Part shown: positions 1 to 7,453 of the stretch, in pieces | Layout: each line of letters opens with the position of its first letter | How positions within the stretch are numbered: the first letter of the stretch is position 1 | Position numbers and translations under genes: made by a program | Assembly: GCF_003426815.1 (NCBI RefSeq) | Contig: NZ_QKYK01000005.1 | Location: 1-64,000, forward strand | Length of the DNA: 64,000 nucleotides | Direction of reading: 5' to 3' | Source: Desertimonas flava | GTDB lineage: Bacteria; Actinomycetota; Acidimicrobiia; Acidimicrobiales; Ilumatobacteraceae | The notes under the pieces: model-generated | Database searches by the model: none | Told to the model about the DNA's origin: nothing | What the model saw: the letters and a program-made list of their open reading frames with translations, nothing else

Positions 1-488
1 TCGGGATGCTCCTTGCGGAGCCGCTTGGCGATCTGTTCGGGCGACCACTTCTTCATGCGCAGCAAGGTGACGACTTCGTCCCACAGCCACGGCCGATCCT
101 CGATCCACGACGGCTTGGACCGCTCAGCCCGTGCGTCGGCCTGGTCCTGAGCGACATAGGCCCGGTAGTGCTCACGGCCACCACCAGCCGCGATCTCACG
201 GCCGATTGTTCCGCGATGTCGGCCGAGTCGGCGGGCGATCTGCGCGTCGGTCTCGTGACGCTCGATGCCAACGCGGATCTCCTCACGCTCAGCGAGCGTG
301 AGCGCGTTCGGACGTGCTGTGCGTTGTCTCAACACGACAACAGCTTCCTCGTTGATACGACGCTGCAACGTGTTTCTCGAGATCCCCGCCATCGCTGCCG
401 CCTCCGGCCGCGGGACCCCACGAGCGACCGCCGACAACGCCACAGCAACCCTCGACCGAGGAATCCTCGGACGCCCAATAGCTCCCAT
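1..488 (-). CDS. IS30-family transposase, N-terminal part (runs off the window)
   Basis: Reading leftward from an ATG at 488 there is an open frame to the window edge (162 codons). It begins [17 protein letters not shown], and a GGAGG lies 7 bases before the ATG. The middle part has the IS30 helix-turn-helix signature ([16 protein letters not shown], then a second helix ending [11 protein letters not shown]). It is followed by [19 protein letters not shown] and [15 protein letters not shown], the usual link to the DDE catalytic core, which would lie outside the window. In IS30 elements the enzyme cuts and joins the element ends, often into palindromic targets. No stop or frameshift is seen in the visible part, so the gene may be intact. 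Family assignment is firm; completeness cannot be judged. Confidence 0.85.
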   Translation of the reverse strand, partial: MGAIGRPRIPRSRVAVALSAVARGVPRPEAAAMAGISRNTLQRRINEEAVVVLRQRTARPNALTLAEREEIRVGIERHETDAQIARRLGRHRGTIGREIAAGGGREHYRAYVAQDQADARAERSKPSWIEDRPWLWDEVVTLLRMKKWSPEQIAKRLRKEHP

Positions 489-510
489 CACAACACCTCC
501 AAGGCTGTGA

Positions 511-531
511 TGTCGCGACCACCGGTTGAGG
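511..531 (-). mobile_element. Probable terminal inverted repeat of the IS30-like element
   Basis: On the minus strand this reads CCTCAACCGGTGGTCGCGACA, just upstream of the transposase start. It has the same spacing of conserved bases as classical IS30 ends (TCAA-GGT-CGC-A). The element end would lie at or near 536, because the repeat described at 537-574 resumes directly there. The partner end is outside the window. Confidence 0.55.
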
Positions 532-536
532 CCAAG

Positions 537-574
537 GTCACGATCCAGCCCCCGAAACATCTCCCACGAGCCGC
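537..574. repeat. Truncated copy (D) of the GATCGTG palindromic repeat, abutting the IS30 end
   Basis: Starts GTCACGATCCAGCCCCCGAA and ends CCCACGAGCCGC. It matches the reverse complement of 63841-63877 with only a few differences. The other half of the palindrome is missing and is replaced by the IS30-like end. Confidence 0.75.
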
Positions 575-580
575 GTCGGT

Positions 581-922
581 TCAGTGCGCCGGGTCGGTGG
601 CCCGCTGCCATCGGCGCGCCCAGGCGTCGAGCGGGGCGATCGCCTCGGCGACGTCGCGACCCAGGGGTGTGAGGAGGTAGCGGCGCTCGGCGTCCTGCTC
701 GACGAGTGCCGCGTCGAGCAGTTCCACGAGCCGGGCCCGAAGCACGGCGGCCGAGATGCCGTCGCAGCGGGCGATCAGCTCACGGAACCCCACCGCTCCG
801 TCGCGCAGCTCCCACAGGACCCGCAGCATCCAGCGGTGACCGAACAGGTCGAGGGCGGCCATGAGCGGGCGGCCGGTGGTGGAGCCGCGAACGGCGGTGC
901 CGGGACGTGGCGAGCGAGACAT
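581..922 (-). CDS. HxlR-type winged-helix transcriptional regulator
   Basis: A 113-residue protein made almost entirely of one HxlR winged-helix domain. [20 protein letters not shown] is the first helix pair, [20 protein letters not shown] the recognition region, and [12 protein letters not shown] the wing. HxlR proteins are small dimeric repressors or activators that often sense reactive aldehydes, quinones or redox stress, usually controlling the divergent neighbour. The divergent gene starts at 1035 and encodes a carboxymuconolactone-decarboxylase/AhpD-like protein, a common partner. The usual HxlR Cys near the N-terminus is absent, so thiol sensing is not supported. The start has AGAAGGA 8 bases upstream. 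Confidence 0.85.
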   Translation of the reverse strand: MSRSPRPGTAVRGSTTGRPLMAALDLFGHRWMLRVLWELRDGAVGFRELIARCDGISAAVLRARLVELLDAALVEQDAERRYLLTPLGRDVAEAIAPLDAWARRWQRATDPAH

Positions 923-971
923 CGACGGGTTCCTTCTCGAGGTGCGAGCTCAGGTAGGGATCTGTTTTCCA

Positions 972-987
972 GAGCACTAGGGTGCTC
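972..987. promoter_or_regulatory. Palindrome in the divergent HxlR/CMD promoter region
   Basis: GAGCAC-TAGG-GTGCTC is a perfect 6-bp inverted repeat in the 112-base gap between two divergent genes. A second, looser inverted repeat (CGTGAT...ATCACG) spans 987-1012. Either could be the operator of the neighbouring HxlR regulator; that role is inferred from position only. Confidence 0.4.
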
Positions 988-1034
988 GTGATGATTCTAT
1001 TTCCAGATCACGCTTGGTACCGGGGAGCCGGACG

Positions 1035-1598
1035 ATGACGCCGCGGATCGTCGCCGTCACGCCGCCCTACGAGCCCGACGTCGCCACCCAGCTGCAGTCG
1101 ATGATGCCGCCTGGCGCCGAACCGATCGGGCTCTTCCGCACGTTCGTGCAGAACATGCCGATGACCCGGGCGATGGGCGGCTGGGGCGCCTACGAGCTCG
1201 GCCGCGGCCTCTCGCTCACCATGCGCCAGCGGGAGATCGTCATCGACCGCACGTGTGCCCGCTGCGGCTGCGAGTACGAGTGGGGCGTGCACGTGGCCTT
1301 CTTCGCCGAGCGCGTGCGACTGACGACCGAGCAGGTTCGCTCGATCACCCACGGCGGCCCGGCCGACGAGTGCTGGACCGAGCGGACCGAGGCGCTGTTG
1401 ATGCGGGCGGTCGACGCGCTCCACGAGACGTCCGACATCGACGACACGCTGTGGGGCGAACTGGCCGGCGCGTTCACTGACGCCCAGCTCCTGGACCTGC
1501 TGCTGCTCTGCGGCTGGTACCACGCGATCAGCTTCGCCGGCCGCGCCGCGCGCGTCGCCCTCGAGCCGGGCGCGCCGCGCTTCGCCGACGTCGCCTGA
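1035..1598 (+). CDS. Carboxymuconolactone decarboxylase / AhpD-like family protein
   Basis: A 187-residue all-helical protein of the CMD/AhpD superfamily. The core RQREIVIDRTCARCGCEYEW is followed by a His (GVHVAFFAE), which corresponds to the CxxC...H region of AhpD-type peroxidase partners. The second half (ERTEALLMRAVDALHET, LLDLLLLCGWYHAISF) is the usual second helical repeat. Members of the family either decarboxylate lactones in aromatic degradation or act as thiol-dependent alkylhydroperoxidases; the Cys pair favours a redox role. The ATG at 1035 is chosen because GGGGAG lies 7 bases upstream. It is divergent from an HxlR regulator, which probably controls it. The exact substrate is unknown. 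Confidence 0.75.
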   Translation: MTPRIVAVTPPYEPDVATQLQSMMPPGAEPIGLFRTFVQNMPMTRAMGGWGAYELGRGLSLTMRQREIVIDRTCARCGCEYEWGVHVAFFAERVRLTTEQVRSITHGGPADECWTERTEALLMRAVDALHETSDIDDTLWGELAGAFTDAQLLDLLLLCGWYHAISFAGRAARVALEPGAPRFADVA

Positions 1599-1606
1599 CA
1601 CCGGAT

Positions 1607-1625
1607 GACAGTGCCGGGCACCGTC
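1607..1625. terminator. Weak hairpin between convergent genes
   Basis: GACAGTGCC-GG-GCACCGTC forms an imperfect stem in the 40-base gap between the ends of two convergent genes. No T-run follows. It may act as a bidirectional terminator, but support is modest. Confidence 0.3.
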
Positions 1626-1638
1626 CCCCGCCGCTCGG

Positions 1639-2244
1639 CTACGGGTTCGGCAGGCCGTAGCGCTCGTAGAGGCCGTCGCGCTCGCCGGGGGCGAGGCGCT
1701 TCTCGAAGTGCTGGTAGTCGACGACGCCGTCGGCGTCGAGCGTCCAGTGCCCGCCCCACGTCCACCCACGGTCGACGAGGAACTGCACGAGCGGGTGTCC
1801 GTCGGTGAGGGTGCCCGGCGCATCGGGGTCGAACGACGCCCCCTCGGGCTCGATCGTCTCGACAGGTCCGTCATCGGTGGCGCGCCGCCGGATGAACGGG
1901 TTCTGGCGGGTGTTGACGTCGAAGGCGAGACCGAAGGCGTGCATCGACAGCGACGGCCGGCCGGCGACGGTGCGGAAGTTGAAACCGCTCGAACAGTTGG
2001 CGGCCATCAGTCGCGGATCGTCCCAGCCGAACTCGCTGGCCCGCACGACCTGCTCGATCGGGAATCGGGTGTCGAGCGCGAGCCGGAAGAAGTCGGCGAC
2101 GTCGTCGGCGACCGAGCGGTGCACCTCGAGCGTGCCCGTGTGCTCCGTCCCGTCGAACCCCACGTGTCGGACCTCGAGCACCTCCTGATCGGCGAGGAGT
2201 GCCGCCGGGCATGCGGAATCAGGATTGGCGAGGACAGCGTTCAT
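1639..2244 (-). CDS. M15-family (VanY/DacY-like) D-Ala-D-Ala carboxypeptidase-type metallopeptidase
   Basis: About 201 residues. The zinc site of M15 peptidases is visible: SMHAFGLAFDVN supplies His102 and Asp109 (the SxHxxGxAxD pattern) and DYQHFEK near the C-terminus supplies His179. WGGHW upstream of it is also typical. Family members cut D-amino-acid peptide bonds in peptidoglycan stems. No signal peptide or membrane segment is obvious, which is unusual for a cell-wall enzyme. A longer form starting at GTG 2274 is possible but adds nothing like a leader. It is transcribed away from the LLM gene starting at 2289, leaving a very short shared promoter region. Confidence 0.75.
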   Translation of the reverse strand: MNAVLANPDSACPAALLADQEVLEVRHVGFDGTEHTGTLEVHRSVADDVADFFRLALDTRFPIEQVVRASEFGWDDPRLMAANCSSGFNFRTVAGRPSLSMHAFGLAFDVNTRQNPFIRRRATDDGPVETIEPEGASFDPDAPGTLTDGHPLVQFLVDRGWTWGGHWTLDADGVVDYQHFEKRLAPGERDGLYERYGLPNP

Positions 2245-2275
2245 GGGGGCTGAGCGCACGGTAGCCGACACCACC

Positions 2276-2291
2276 TAGATTCGGCGTCGTG
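2276..2291 (+). promoter_or_regulatory. Leaderless-type -10 element before the LLM gene
   Basis: TAGATT at 2276-2281 ends 7 bases before the GTG start at 2289, and no ribosome-binding site is visible. This is the spacing expected if transcription begins at the start codon. Confidence 0.5.
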
Positions 2292-3200
2292 CGCTTCTCC
2301 ATCTGGCCGAGCTTGAACCAATCCTGGGCGGACGTCGTGGCCGTCACCCGCCACGCCGAGGCCACCGGGTGGGACCGGGCGTACGTCGCCGACCACTTCA
2401 TGGTCGACGGTGAGACCGCCGACAGCGAGAAGCTGGCGACTGTCCACGAGGCGACCGCCGCGATCCCCGCGTTGGCAACGATCACCGATCGCATCGGGCT
2501 CGCCACGCTCGTCTTCGGCATCACCTACCGGCACCCGGCGGTGCTCGCCAACTGGGCGGCGACCGCGGACCACATCGCCGGCGGCCGCTTGGTGCTCGGC
2601 GTCGGAGCGGGCTGGCAGGAGAACGAGCACGAGCAGTACGGCATCGAGCTCGGCCGCCCCGGCGTCCGGATCGATCGTTTCGAGGAGGCGCTCACCGTGA
2701 TCCGCAGCATCTTCACCCAGCGGGAGACGACGTTCGAGGGCCGGCACTATCAACTCACGCGGGCGATCGCCGAGCCCAAGCCGCTGCAGCAGCATCTACC
2801 CATCCTCATCGGCGGCAAGGGCGATCGCATGATGGGCGTCGTCGCCCGTCACGCCGACGAGTGGAACATGTGGGGGGTGCCCGCGCAGATCGCCGAGCGC
2901 CGCGCCGCACTCGACGCCGCCTGCGAGCGGATCGGTCGCGACCCGTCGTCGATCGCCACGTCGGCGCAGGCCCTGTGGTTCTTCATCGACGACGAGTCCA
3001 AGGGCGCGGCGATCGTCGAGCGAGTGGCCCCCCGGGCGGCCGTGGCCGGATCGGTCGAACGCCTCACCGAGCAGGTGGGAGCCTGGCGCGACGCGGGCGT
3101 CGACGAGATCATCGTCCCCGACTTCTCGCTCGGCACCGGGGCCGAACGCACCGACCGCATGGACACGATCATCGAGCAGATCGCCCCGCACTTCCGCTGA
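2289..3200 (+). CDS. LLM-class F420-dependent oxidoreductase
   Basis: 303 residues with the TIM-barrel pattern of the luciferase-like monooxygenase family. An N-terminal MRFSIWPSLNQSW strand is followed by the W-D-AYVADHF motif, ALATITDRIGLATLVFGITY (the conserved T-x-R-I strand), RHPAVLANWAATADHIAGGR, GVGAGWQENEHEQYG, and PILIGGKGDRMMGVVARHADEWN near the C-terminal half. Actinobacterial members use coenzyme F420 as hydride donor or acceptor on diverse small molecules; the substrate here is unknown. The GTG at 2289 follows a TAGATT hexamer, suggesting a leaderless transcript. It ends 123 bases before the convergent beta-galactosidase gene. Confidence 0.85.
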   Translation: MRFSIWPSLNQSWADVVAVTRHAEATGWDRAYVADHFMVDGETADSEKLATVHEATAAIPALATITDRIGLATLVFGITYRHPAVLANWAATADHIAGGRLVLGVGAGWQENEHEQYGIELGRPGVRIDRFEEALTVIRSIFTQRETTFEGRHYQLTRAIAEPKPLQQHLPILIGGKGDRMMGVVARHADEWNMWGVPAQIAERRAALDAACERIGRDPSSIATSAQALWFFIDDESKGAAIVERVAPRAAVAGSVERLTEQVGAWRDAGVDEIIVPDFSLGTGAERTDRMDTIIEQIAPHFR

Positions 3201-3215
3201 GCCGACAGCGGCGAA

Positions 3216-3329
3216 CTGTGAACGGACAGCGCGGAAACCTGTCTCCGCTGCTCACAGCTCGCGTCTGGTACCGGCGGCCGCCCGGAAGTGTGAGCGGAGA
3301 CGCGGAAAACCTGCGTTCAGGGCTCACAC
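3216..3329. repeat. Two tandem 42-bp palindromic units between convergent genes
   Basis: Units at 3216-3257 and 3288-3329 share the pattern TGTGA(A/G)CGGA...CGCGGAAA...CCTG...TCACA. Each can fold on itself through its TGTGA/TCACA ends. The second unit runs into the beta-galactosidase gene and supplies its TGA stop codon (3324-3326 on the minus strand). Probably a bidirectional terminator built from a repeated hairpin. Confidence 0.6.
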
Positions 3330-6300
3330 ATCGGTAGTGGTGGCGCCGAGGGTCCAGGTGAACCGGTAGCGGCCGCCGTGGATCTTCCAGCGGTCGTGGG
3401 TGTCGGGACCACACGCCGCGGTGCCGAGGCCGCGATGGGCGACGTCGAGATGCACCCACGTCGCCTGCCGGGGCGGCAGTTCGTGGGCATGGCCCGCGGC
3501 GGTCAGTGCATCGGGCCCGTGTGGGAGGGCCGAGAAGGCGAGCGGACGGTCCCCGGCGATGCGGAGCGTGAGCGATCCCGTCGACAGCTCGAACCACTCG
3601 GTGTCGAGATGGAGGCCGTACTCCTGGGGGACGACGAACGGCACCTGCACGTCGCCGACCGATGCCGTCCAGCGGCCGTGGCGCGTCGCCGCGTGGCGGT
3701 CGGGATAGCTGTCGCCCGGCCCGCGCCCGAGCCACGACAGGTGGTCGAAGTCGGGGGGCAGCACGAGGAGGATCCCGACACGGGGGATGTCGGTCAGCGA
3801 CCTCGGGATGTCGACCCGCTCGTCGAACTGCACCGATCCGTCGGGCAGACGCCGGATGCGCTGGCGATGCCCGACGACCTCCCCCGTCGCCAGCCGGTAC
3901 CGGCGATCACGCGACACCGTGGCGCCGCGCCGCGTGAGCACCTCGTCGTCGGGCTCGGCCATCCGGTCGAGGCCCTGCGCCCGCCAACGCGCGGCCGCCG
4001 AGCCGGCCCACGCCGTGCCGGGCGGGTCGTCGTTGTCGGTCGGTGGCCGCCACAGCGACAACGATGGGGAGGCGACCGACATCCCCTCGACACCGAGCGC
4101 ATCGTCGTGGACGTCGATCGGCACCACCGGCCGGCTGACCTGATGGCGTCGCCGATCCGGCTCCCCGTTGGGCACGTCGACGATGCAGAGCGCCGGCTCC
4201 CAGTCCTCGCTCGCCCACGCCGGTCGCTTGCCGCGGGCCGGCGCGAAGCGCACGGTCAGCGTGGCTCGACCGGGGCGACCCGGTGACGGAGCGGGCGAGT
4301 CGATGATCACCGACGACTGCGGGGCGATCGGCGGCAACTCGAGCGCCGACCATCCGGCGACCTTCTCGCCGTCGATCGCCAGCTTCCACCTCGCCTGGAG
4401 GTCGGAGAGATCGGTGAACCACCTCCGGTTCGTGATCCGCAGCCGACCGTCGCCGAGCCGCTCGCCGGCGACGGGCTGGGTGAGGGCGGCGAGCTCGAGC
4501 AGCAGCGGATGCGGGACCCGGTCCGGTGAGACGAGCCCGTCGCACACGAACGTGCCGTCGTGGTCGATCTCGCCGAAGTCGCCGCCGTACGCGAACCATT
4601 CAGTGATGCCGTCGACGCCGCGGCGGCGCAGGCCGTGATCGGCCCACTCCCACACGAAGCCACCCTGGAGCCCGTCCTCCACGCCGAACACGGCCCAGTA
4701 GTCGGCGAGCCCGCCGGCCTGGCCCATCGCGTGGTTGTACTCGCACAGGATCAGCGGCCGCCGGTCGCGGCTCGCGCCACCGACGCCGCCTTCGCGGCTC
4801 GCGCCACCGACGCCGCCTTCGCGGCTCGCGCCACCGACGCCGCCTTCGCGGCTCCAGCGCACGATGCGATCGACCGAGGCGTACATCGGGCAGACGATGT
4901 CGCTCGCCGGGGACGCGGCGTCGAGGTCGAGCGAGAAGCCGCCCTCGTAGTGGGTCGGACGCGACGGATCGACGCGCCGGATCCAGGCCGCCATCGCGTC
5001 GTGCGACGCTCCGTAGCCCGACTCGTTGCCGAGCGACCAGGCGATCACGCACGGGTGCGAGCGGTCGCGCAGCACCATCCGCATCCCCCGTTCGAGCATC
5101 GCCGCGGCGTACTGCGGGTCCTCGGCGACGGACCGCCACCGGGCGTGCGACTCGATGTTCGCCTCGTCCACCACGTACAGGCCGAGCTCGTCGCACAGGT
5201 CGTAGAGCGCCTCGCGGCTCGGATAGTGCGACGTGCGCACGGCGTTGACATGGTGGCGCTTCATCAACTCGAGGTCGCGGCGCAGATCGTCGACACTGAC
5301 GACAGGTCCGGTGTCGGGGTGGATGTCGTGATGGTTGACGCCGTTGATCACGACCGCGATCCCATTGATCAGCAACCGGCGGTCGGCGATCTCGACCCGG
5401 CGGAAGCCGACGAGCTTGGTGCTGACGTCGACGACGGTGCCGGCGGCATCGCGCAGCTCGACGATCGCCCGGTAGCGCTGCGGCTGCTCGTGGTTCCAGG
5501 CGACGATGCCTGGCACCTCGACGCGCCCGCGCGCCCGATGGCCCGGCCAGGTGTAGGCGATGCGGTGGCGGTCGGGCTCGCCTTCGATCCAGCGAGGGAC
5601 GGTGATGGTCGTCGTGGCCAGTCGCTTCGGTCTCGCTCCGAGGCGTACGTCGAGCGGTTCGACGACGATGGCGACCTGGTACTCGCCGGGGTCGAGCGTG
5701 TCAGCCGGAACGTCGAGGGCGATGTCGACGTCGAGCGTCCCCGTCGTCCCGTCGACGGCGAGCCCTGGCACGAGGGCGGCATCGGCGATCGACACGGGTC
5801 GCGGCACCGACAACAGCTCGACGGATCGGTGGAGCCCCGGCAGCCACCACTGGTCCTGGTCCTCGATCCAGGTCGCCGCGCTCCAGCGCGGCACGACGAT
5901 CGTCACGTCGTTCTCGCCGGGGCGCAGCAGCGCCGAGACGTCGTACGTGGACGCCAGGTGGCTGTCGGTGCCGAACCCGGCGAACCGGCCGTTGACCCAG
6001 ACGAAACCCATCGAGTTGGCGGCGCCCACCCGCAGCAGCGTGCGGCGGCGACGCCACCGGGCCGCCACGGTGAACGTGCGCCGGTAGACGCCGGTCGGGT
6101 TGTCCTCGGGCACGGACGGCGGGTGGCCGCCGAACGGCATCCGCACGTTCAGGTAGATGGGCCGGGCCCGGCTGTCGTCGCGCTGGAGCGGCCAGGCGCC
6201 GGGCACCAGGACGACTGACCATGGCTCGCCCTCGTTCGCCGACTCACCGCCGACCTCGGCGGGTCCGATGTCGTCGGGGTTGGCGAACTCACGGAACTGC

Positions 6301-6455
6301 CAGTCGCCGTCGAGCGAGCGCACCCACGACGACTCGCCGCGGCGAGCCTCATCGGCGTCGTCGAACGGATCGGCGGCGCCGGCCATGGGCAGCCGGCCGA
6401 CACCGGTGGTACTCGGCCCCAGCCATCGGGACAGCGGGAACGGATCGGTGGTCAT
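3324..6455 (-). CDS. lacZ: Beta-galactosidase, GH2 family (LacZ type)
   Basis: 1043 residues, the normal LacZ length. Domain order: sugar-binding jelly roll (to about residue 215), Ig-like domain, TIM barrel, Ig-like domain and C-terminal beta-sandwich. In the barrel, VINGVNHHDIHP, VRTSHYPSREALYDLCDELG and VDEANIESHA are hallmark motifs. AWSLGNESGYG carries the acid/base Glu478 and LILCEYNHAMG the nucleophile Glu572. It hydrolyses beta-galactosides in the cytoplasm, giving galactose for galK/galT on the other strand. The ATG at 6455 has GAGGAG 5 bases upstream, 25 bases after the stop of the DeoR gene, so the two form an operon. A three-copy 27-bp tandem repeat lies inside the gene just before the nucleophile. 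Confidence 0.93.
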   Translation of the reverse strand: MTTDPFPLSRWLGPSTTGVGRLPMAGAADPFDDADEARRGESSWVRSLDGDWQFREFANPDDIGPAEVGGESANEGEPWSVVLVPGAWPLQRDDSRARPIYLNVRMPFGGHPPSVPEDNPTGVYRRTFTVAARWRRRRTLLRVGAANSMGFVWVNGRFAGFGTDSHLASTYDVSALLRPGENDVTIVVPRWSAATWIEDQDQWWLPGLHRSVELLSVPRPVSIADAALVPGLAVDGTTGTLDVDIALDVPADTLDPGEYQVAIVVEPLDVRLGARPKRLATTTITVPRWIEGEPDRHRIAYTWPGHRARGRVEVPGIVAWNHEQPQRYRAIVELRDAAGTVVDVSTKLVGFRRVEIADRRLLINGIAVVINGVNHHDIHPDTGPVVSVDDLRRDLELMKRHHVNAVRTSHYPSREALYDLCDELGLYVVDEANIESHARWRSVAEDPQYAAAMLERGMRMVLRDRSHPCVIAWSLGNESGYGASHDAMAAWIRRVDPSRPTHYEGGFSLDLDAASPASDIVCPMYASVDRIVRWSREGGVGGASREGGVGGASREGGVGGASRDRRPLILCEYNHAMGQAGGLADYWAVFGVEDGLQGGFVWEWADHGLRRRGVDGITEWFAYGGDFGEIDHDGTFVCDGLVSPDRVPHPLLLELAALTQPVAGERLGDGRLRITNRRWFTDLSDLQARWKLAIDGEKVAGWSALELPPIAPQSSVIIDSPAPSPGRPGRATLTVRFAPARGKRPAWASEDWEPALCIVDVPNGEPDRRRHQVSRPVVPIDVHDDALGVEGMSVASPSLSLWRPPTDNDDPPGTAWAGSAAARWRAQGLDRMAEPDDEVLTRRGATVSRDRRYRLATGEVVGHRQRIRRLPDGSVQFDERVDIPRSLTDIPRVGILLVLPPDFDHLSWLGRGPGDSYPDRHAATRHGRWTASVGDVQVPFVVPQEYGLHLDTEWFELSTGSLTLRIAGDRPLAFSALPHGPDALTAAGHAHELPPRQATWVHLDVAHRGLGTAACGPDTHDRWKIHGGRYRFTWTLGATTTDV
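4767..4847 (-). repeat. In-frame minisatellite inside lacZ (3 x 27 bp)
   Basis: Three identical 27-bp units (4767-4793, 4794-4820, 4821-4847), followed by a partial fourth, encode SREGGVGGA repeated three times (residues about 537-563). The array sits nine residues before nucleophile Glu572, in a loop that is short and unrepeated in E. coli LacZ. Perfect identity of the units points to recent expansion. Confidence 0.9.
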
Positions 6456-6480
6456 CGCGGCTCCTCGCGCTCGATCGGGT

Positions 6481-7287
6481 CTACGCCGGCGTCGTTGCGG
6501 CCCGCACGATGTCGGCGCCGGCGGCGGTGAGTGCCTCGGCGGCACCGGTGGGGATGGCGGCGTCGGTCACGACGACGTCGGCGGCGGAGAGCGGAGCGAT
6601 CGTCGCCAGGCCCACCGTGCCCCACTTGGTGTGGTCGGCGATGACGACCAGACGCTCGGCGGCGGCTACGAACACCCGGTTCGTCTCGACCTCCATGAGA
6701 TTCGGTGTGGTGAACCCAGCCCGTTCGGTCATGCCGTGCACCCCCATGAAGACCTGGTCGAGGTGGAGGCTGCGCAACGACTGCTCGGCGAGCGGGCCGA
6801 CCAGCGCGTCGGACGGTGTGCGCACCCCACCCGTGAGCATCACGGTCTGATCGGGCCGCTCGAACGCCAGCAGCGTCTCGCAGATGCGCATCGAGTTGGT
6901 CACGACGACGAGATCGGCGACACCGCCGAGCTCGCGGGCGAGCCGCCACGTGGTGGTACCTGCGGTGAGACCGATCGCCGTGCCCGGCTGCACGAGCGCC
7001 GCCGCCGCGAGGGCGATGCCGGCCTTCTCGTCTTCCTGCTCGGTCAGCTTGGCCGCGAAGCCCGGCTCGCCGACGGTGGCCCGGGCGTCGCCGGGCAGCG
7101 TCGCACCGCCGTGCACCTTCCGCACGACGCCCTCGCTGGCGAGGGCGTCGAGGTCGCGCCGCACGGTCATGTCGCTGACGCCGAGGCGGTCGGTGAGCTC
7201 ACTGACCCGCACCGATCCCTGGTTGGCGACGAGCTCGAGGATGAGGTCTCGGCGACGCCGGGCGAGCGGGCGGGAGGCGGACGTCAC
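6481..7287 (-). CDS. DeoR/GlpR-family sugar-phosphate-responsive repressor
   Basis: 268 residues from the chosen GTG. The N-terminal DeoR winged helix reads RRRRDLILELVANQGSVRVS, then DRLGVSDMTVRRDLDALASE and VVRKVHGGA. The C-terminal DeoR sensor domain (LTAGTTTWRLAREL, VVTNSMRICETL, VMLTGGV, GVHGMTERAGFT, VVIADHTKWGTVG) normally binds a sugar phosphate. It lies directly upstream of lacZ in one operon and divergent from the galactoside importer, so it probably represses both and is released by a sugar phosphate such as galactose-1-phosphate or tagatose phosphate (inference). A longer form from TTG at 7323 is possible. No strong ribosome-binding site distinguishes the starts. Confidence 0.85.
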   Translation of the reverse strand: MTSASRPLARRRRDLILELVANQGSVRVSELTDRLGVSDMTVRRDLDALASEGVVRKVHGGATLPGDARATVGEPGFAAKLTEQEDEKAGIALAAAALVQPGTAIGLTAGTTTWRLARELGGVADLVVVTNSMRICETLLAFERPDQTVMLTGGVRTPSDALVGPLAEQSLRSLHLDQVFMGVHGMTERAGFTTPNLMEVETNRVFVAAAERLVVIADHTKWGTVGLATIAPLSAADVVVTDAAIPTGAAEALTAAGADIVRAATTPA

Positions 7288-7330
7288 GGCGGCATGATGC
7301 CGCCCCCCACGTTGCCAAGTCAACAGAATC

Positions 7331-7402
7331 GATCAGATTTCGTAGGAAAACGTTTGATCCTGTGCGAATCCTCTTGACGTCTGACGTCTCGCGTGTGATC
7401 GT
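7331..7402. promoter_or_regulatory. Divergent promoter/operator region of the galactoside island
   Basis: Inverted repeat with half sites GATCAGATTTCG (7331-7342) and AAAACGTTTGATC (7347-7359, read on the other strand), centred near a perfect AAACGTTT palindrome (7348-7355); AT-rich for this window. Downstream, TTGACG (7374-7379) and GATCGT (7397-7402, with TGT just before) are 17 bases apart, a reasonable promoter for the + strand operon. The inverted repeat is the best candidate DeoR operator. Confidence 0.5.
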
Positions 7403-7453
7403 GTCGGAAAATGTGTCGCCGGGGGGCGGCACTCGACCCCAGGGGGAGCAGCT

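Noticed and set aside
4767-4847. CRISPR-like array in lacZ
   Set aside because: The 27-bp units are directly adjacent, without spacers, and lie in frame inside a coding region; it is a minisatellite.
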